From: an uncultured Sphingopyxis sp.
Lineage (GTDB): Bacteria; Pseudomonadota; Alphaproteobacteria; Sphingomonadales; Sphingomonadaceae
Direction of reading: 5' to 3'
Assembly (NCBI GenBank): GCA_937957805.1
Contig: CALFXW010000217.1
Coordinates: 1 to 6,447, forward strand
Length of the DNA: 6,447 nt
Shown here: piece by piece, positions 4,937 through 6,447 of the stretch
Layout: each line of letters starts with the position of its first letter
How positions within the stretch are numbered: position 1 is the first letter of the stretch
Translations under genes and position numbers: made by a program
Notes under the pieces: model-generated
What the model saw: the letters and a program-made list of their open reading frames with translations, nothing else
The model's database searches: none
What the model was told of the DNA's origin: nothing

Positions 4937-6447
4937 TTAACCCAGCGCCCCGTGGCAATGCTTATATTTTTTGCCCGAACCGCACGGACAGACGGCATTG
5001 CGGCTGGCGGGTGGCGCGATATCGCCCGCCGCACCGGCCCCAGCCCCCGCGCCCGCCGCGCCGAGCATCGGCAATTCGGTCAGCACCGCATTGGCCGGGT
5101 TGGCGGCACCGGGCAGCATCCCGCCCATTGCCCCACCCATAGGTAGCGCGTCATTTTCGCCGGTGAAGGGGTCGATATGGCTGGTCAGAAAGTCCGGCAG
5201 GTCGGGCAATGCCGGTTCTTCAAAACGGAATTGCGCCATGGCGACGGTGCGCGTCACATCCTCCCGGATCGATTGCAGCATGCGTTCAAACAGCATGAAG
5301 GCTTCGCGCTTATATTCGTTGATCGGCTGTTGCTGCGCATAGGCACGCAGGAAAATCACCGTCCGCAACGCGTCGAGCGTGGAGAGATGTTCTTTCCAAT
5401 GATGGTCGAGCGCCTGCAACAGGATCGATTTTTCAATCCCCCGCCAGCTCGCCTCATCAATCTGCGCGGCCTTGTCCGTAACCAGTTTTTCGGCCTGCTC
5501 GGCCAGTCGTTCCTGAATGGTCAGCGGTTCGATGCCATCCTCATCCACCCATTCACGGATCGGCGCATCAATGCCCAGCAGCGATTGGCTGCGTTCGATC
5601 AATTGGTCGATCGCCCATTTTTCGGGGTAGCTCCCCTCCGGACAGGCGTCGGCCACAATGTCATTCACCGTTTCGGCGCGCATATCGGCCAGCACATCAT
5701 CAACATGGTCGGCATCCATGATGTCGGCGCGCTGTTCGTAGATGACCTTGCGCTGATCGTTCATGACATTGTCATATTCGACCACCTGCTTGCGGATATC
5801 GTAATTGCGCGCTTCCACTTTTTTCTGCGCGGTTTCAATCGCTTTGCTGAGCCAGCGGGAGGGGGGGAGCGCCTCCCCATCCTCCAGATTGGAACGCATC
5901 ATCCGCGCGAACATCGTGTCCGGACCGAAAATGCGCAGCAGATCATCATCGAGGCTGAGGTAGAAACGCGACAGGCCGGGGTCGCCCTGCCGCCCGGAGC
6001 GGCCGCGCAACTGGTTGTCGATGCGGCGGCTTTCGTGCCGTTCGGTGCCGAGCACGAACAGACCGCCCGCCGCCTTCACCCGTTCGCGTTCCGCCTCCAC
6101 ATCGCGGCGGATGCGTTCGATGGCAGCGTCGCGTTCCGGCCCTTCGGCCAGCCCCGCCAATTCATCCTCTATCCGAAATTCGACATTGCCACCCAATTGG
6201 ATGTCGGTGCCGCGCCCTGCCATATTGGTGGCGATGGTGACCGCGCCCGCGCGCCCCGCCTGCGCCACGATATGTGCTTCGCGTTCGTGGTAGCGCGCGT
6301 TCAAAACCTCGTGCGCCACGCCCTCTTGCTTCAAAAAATCGGACAAAAGTTCCGATTTTTCAATCGATACCGTGCCGACCAGCACCGGCTGACCCTTGGC
6401 AGCATGTTCCCCGATTGTCCGCGCGATGCCACGGAATTTGTCATTGG
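4937..6447 (-). CDS. secA: Preprotein translocase ATPase SecA, C-terminal 502 residues (gene continues past the window)
   Basis: SecA is the ATPase motor that pushes unfolded preproteins through SecYEG at the inner membrane. The frame is open from the right edge; the first complete codon is Asn at 6445-6443, so the gene is truncated only by the window and the GTG at 6385 is internal. Numbering from that Asn, visible elements are GTVSIEKSE (24-32) and NMAGRGTDI (74-82) of the second nucleotide-binding domain, HESRRIDNQLRGRSGRQGDPG (137-157, with the arginines of helicase motif VI), the long scaffold helix near 205-240 (NYDIRKQVVEYDNVMNDQR), and the wing/two-helix region with WKEHLSTLDALR. After an acidic segment comes a Gly/Ala/Met/Pro-rich linker (about 435-482) and the SEC-C zinc motif CXCX8CH (Cys486, Cys488, Cys497, His498), which binds SecB and phospholipid in studied SecA. 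The DEAD-type first domain and preprotein-binding domain lie outside. No break is seen. Confidence 0.98.
   Translation of the reverse strand, partial: NDKFRGIARTIGEHAAKGQPVLVGTVSIEKSELLSDFLKQEGVAHEVLNARYHEREAHIVAQAGRAGAVTIATNMAGRGTDIQLGGNVEFRIEDELAGLAEGPERDAAIERIRRDVEAERERVKAAGGLFVLGTERHESRRIDNQLRGRSGRQGDPGLSRFYLSLDDDLLRIFGPDTMFARMMRSNLEDGEALPPSRWLSKAIETAQKKVEARNYDIRKQVVEYDNVMNDQRKVIYEQRADIMDADHVDDVLADMRAETVNDIVADACPEGSYPEKWAIDQLIERSQSLLGIDAPIREWVDEDGIEPLTIQERLAEQAEKLVTDKAAQIDEASWRGIEKSILLQALDHHWKEHLSTLDALRTVIFLRAYAQQQPINEYKREAFMLFERMLQSIREDVTRTVAMAQFRFEEPALPDLPDFLTSHIDPFTGENDALPMGGAMGGMLPGAANPANAVLTELPMLGAAGAGAGAGAAGDIAPPASRNAVCPCGSGKKYKHCHGALG

Overview
This window looks like chromosomal housekeeping DNA from a GC-rich alphaproteobacterium, most likely of the order Sphingomonadales. 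That placement is an inference from protein character (MoaA, a short NAD kinase, SecA with a Gly/Ala-rich linker and SEC-C tail), codon choice and gene order; it was not checked by database search. No phage, insertion sequence, CRISPR array, toxin system or secondary-metabolite genes are visible.

Layout from left to right: (1) minus strand, positions 1 to about 493, an internal-to-C-terminal piece of a glutamine synthetase family enzyme, running off the left edge and lacking its N-terminal two thirds; (2) plus strand, from about 485-494 to 1213, the C-terminal three quarters of the molybdenum cofactor enzyme MoaA, lacking its N-terminal radical-SAM cluster motif; (3) nadK (NAD kinase), overlapping the moaA stop by one base; (4) a 254-base spacer with two small inverted repeats, a complete tRNA-Asn(GTT) with encoded CCA and a T-rich stretch; (5) acs, a complete acetyl-CoA synthetase; (6) on the minus strand and convergent with acs, a TauE/SafE family membrane permease; (7) just upstream of it on the same strand, the C-terminal half of secA, running off the right edge.

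The genes do not form one pathway. moaA and nadK are probably co-transcribed and translationally coupled. secA and the permease gene are 15 bases apart and probably share a transcript. acs is a single gene with its own strong ribosome binding site and meets the permease gene stop-to-stop on a shared TTAA.

The most notable signal is at about 485-497. Two unrelated, oppositely oriented, incomplete genes are fused head to head there, at a perfect 10-base palindrome. This is either a genomic rearrangement that destroyed both genes or, more likely, an assembly or amplification chimera. I found no convincing new biological system in the window.
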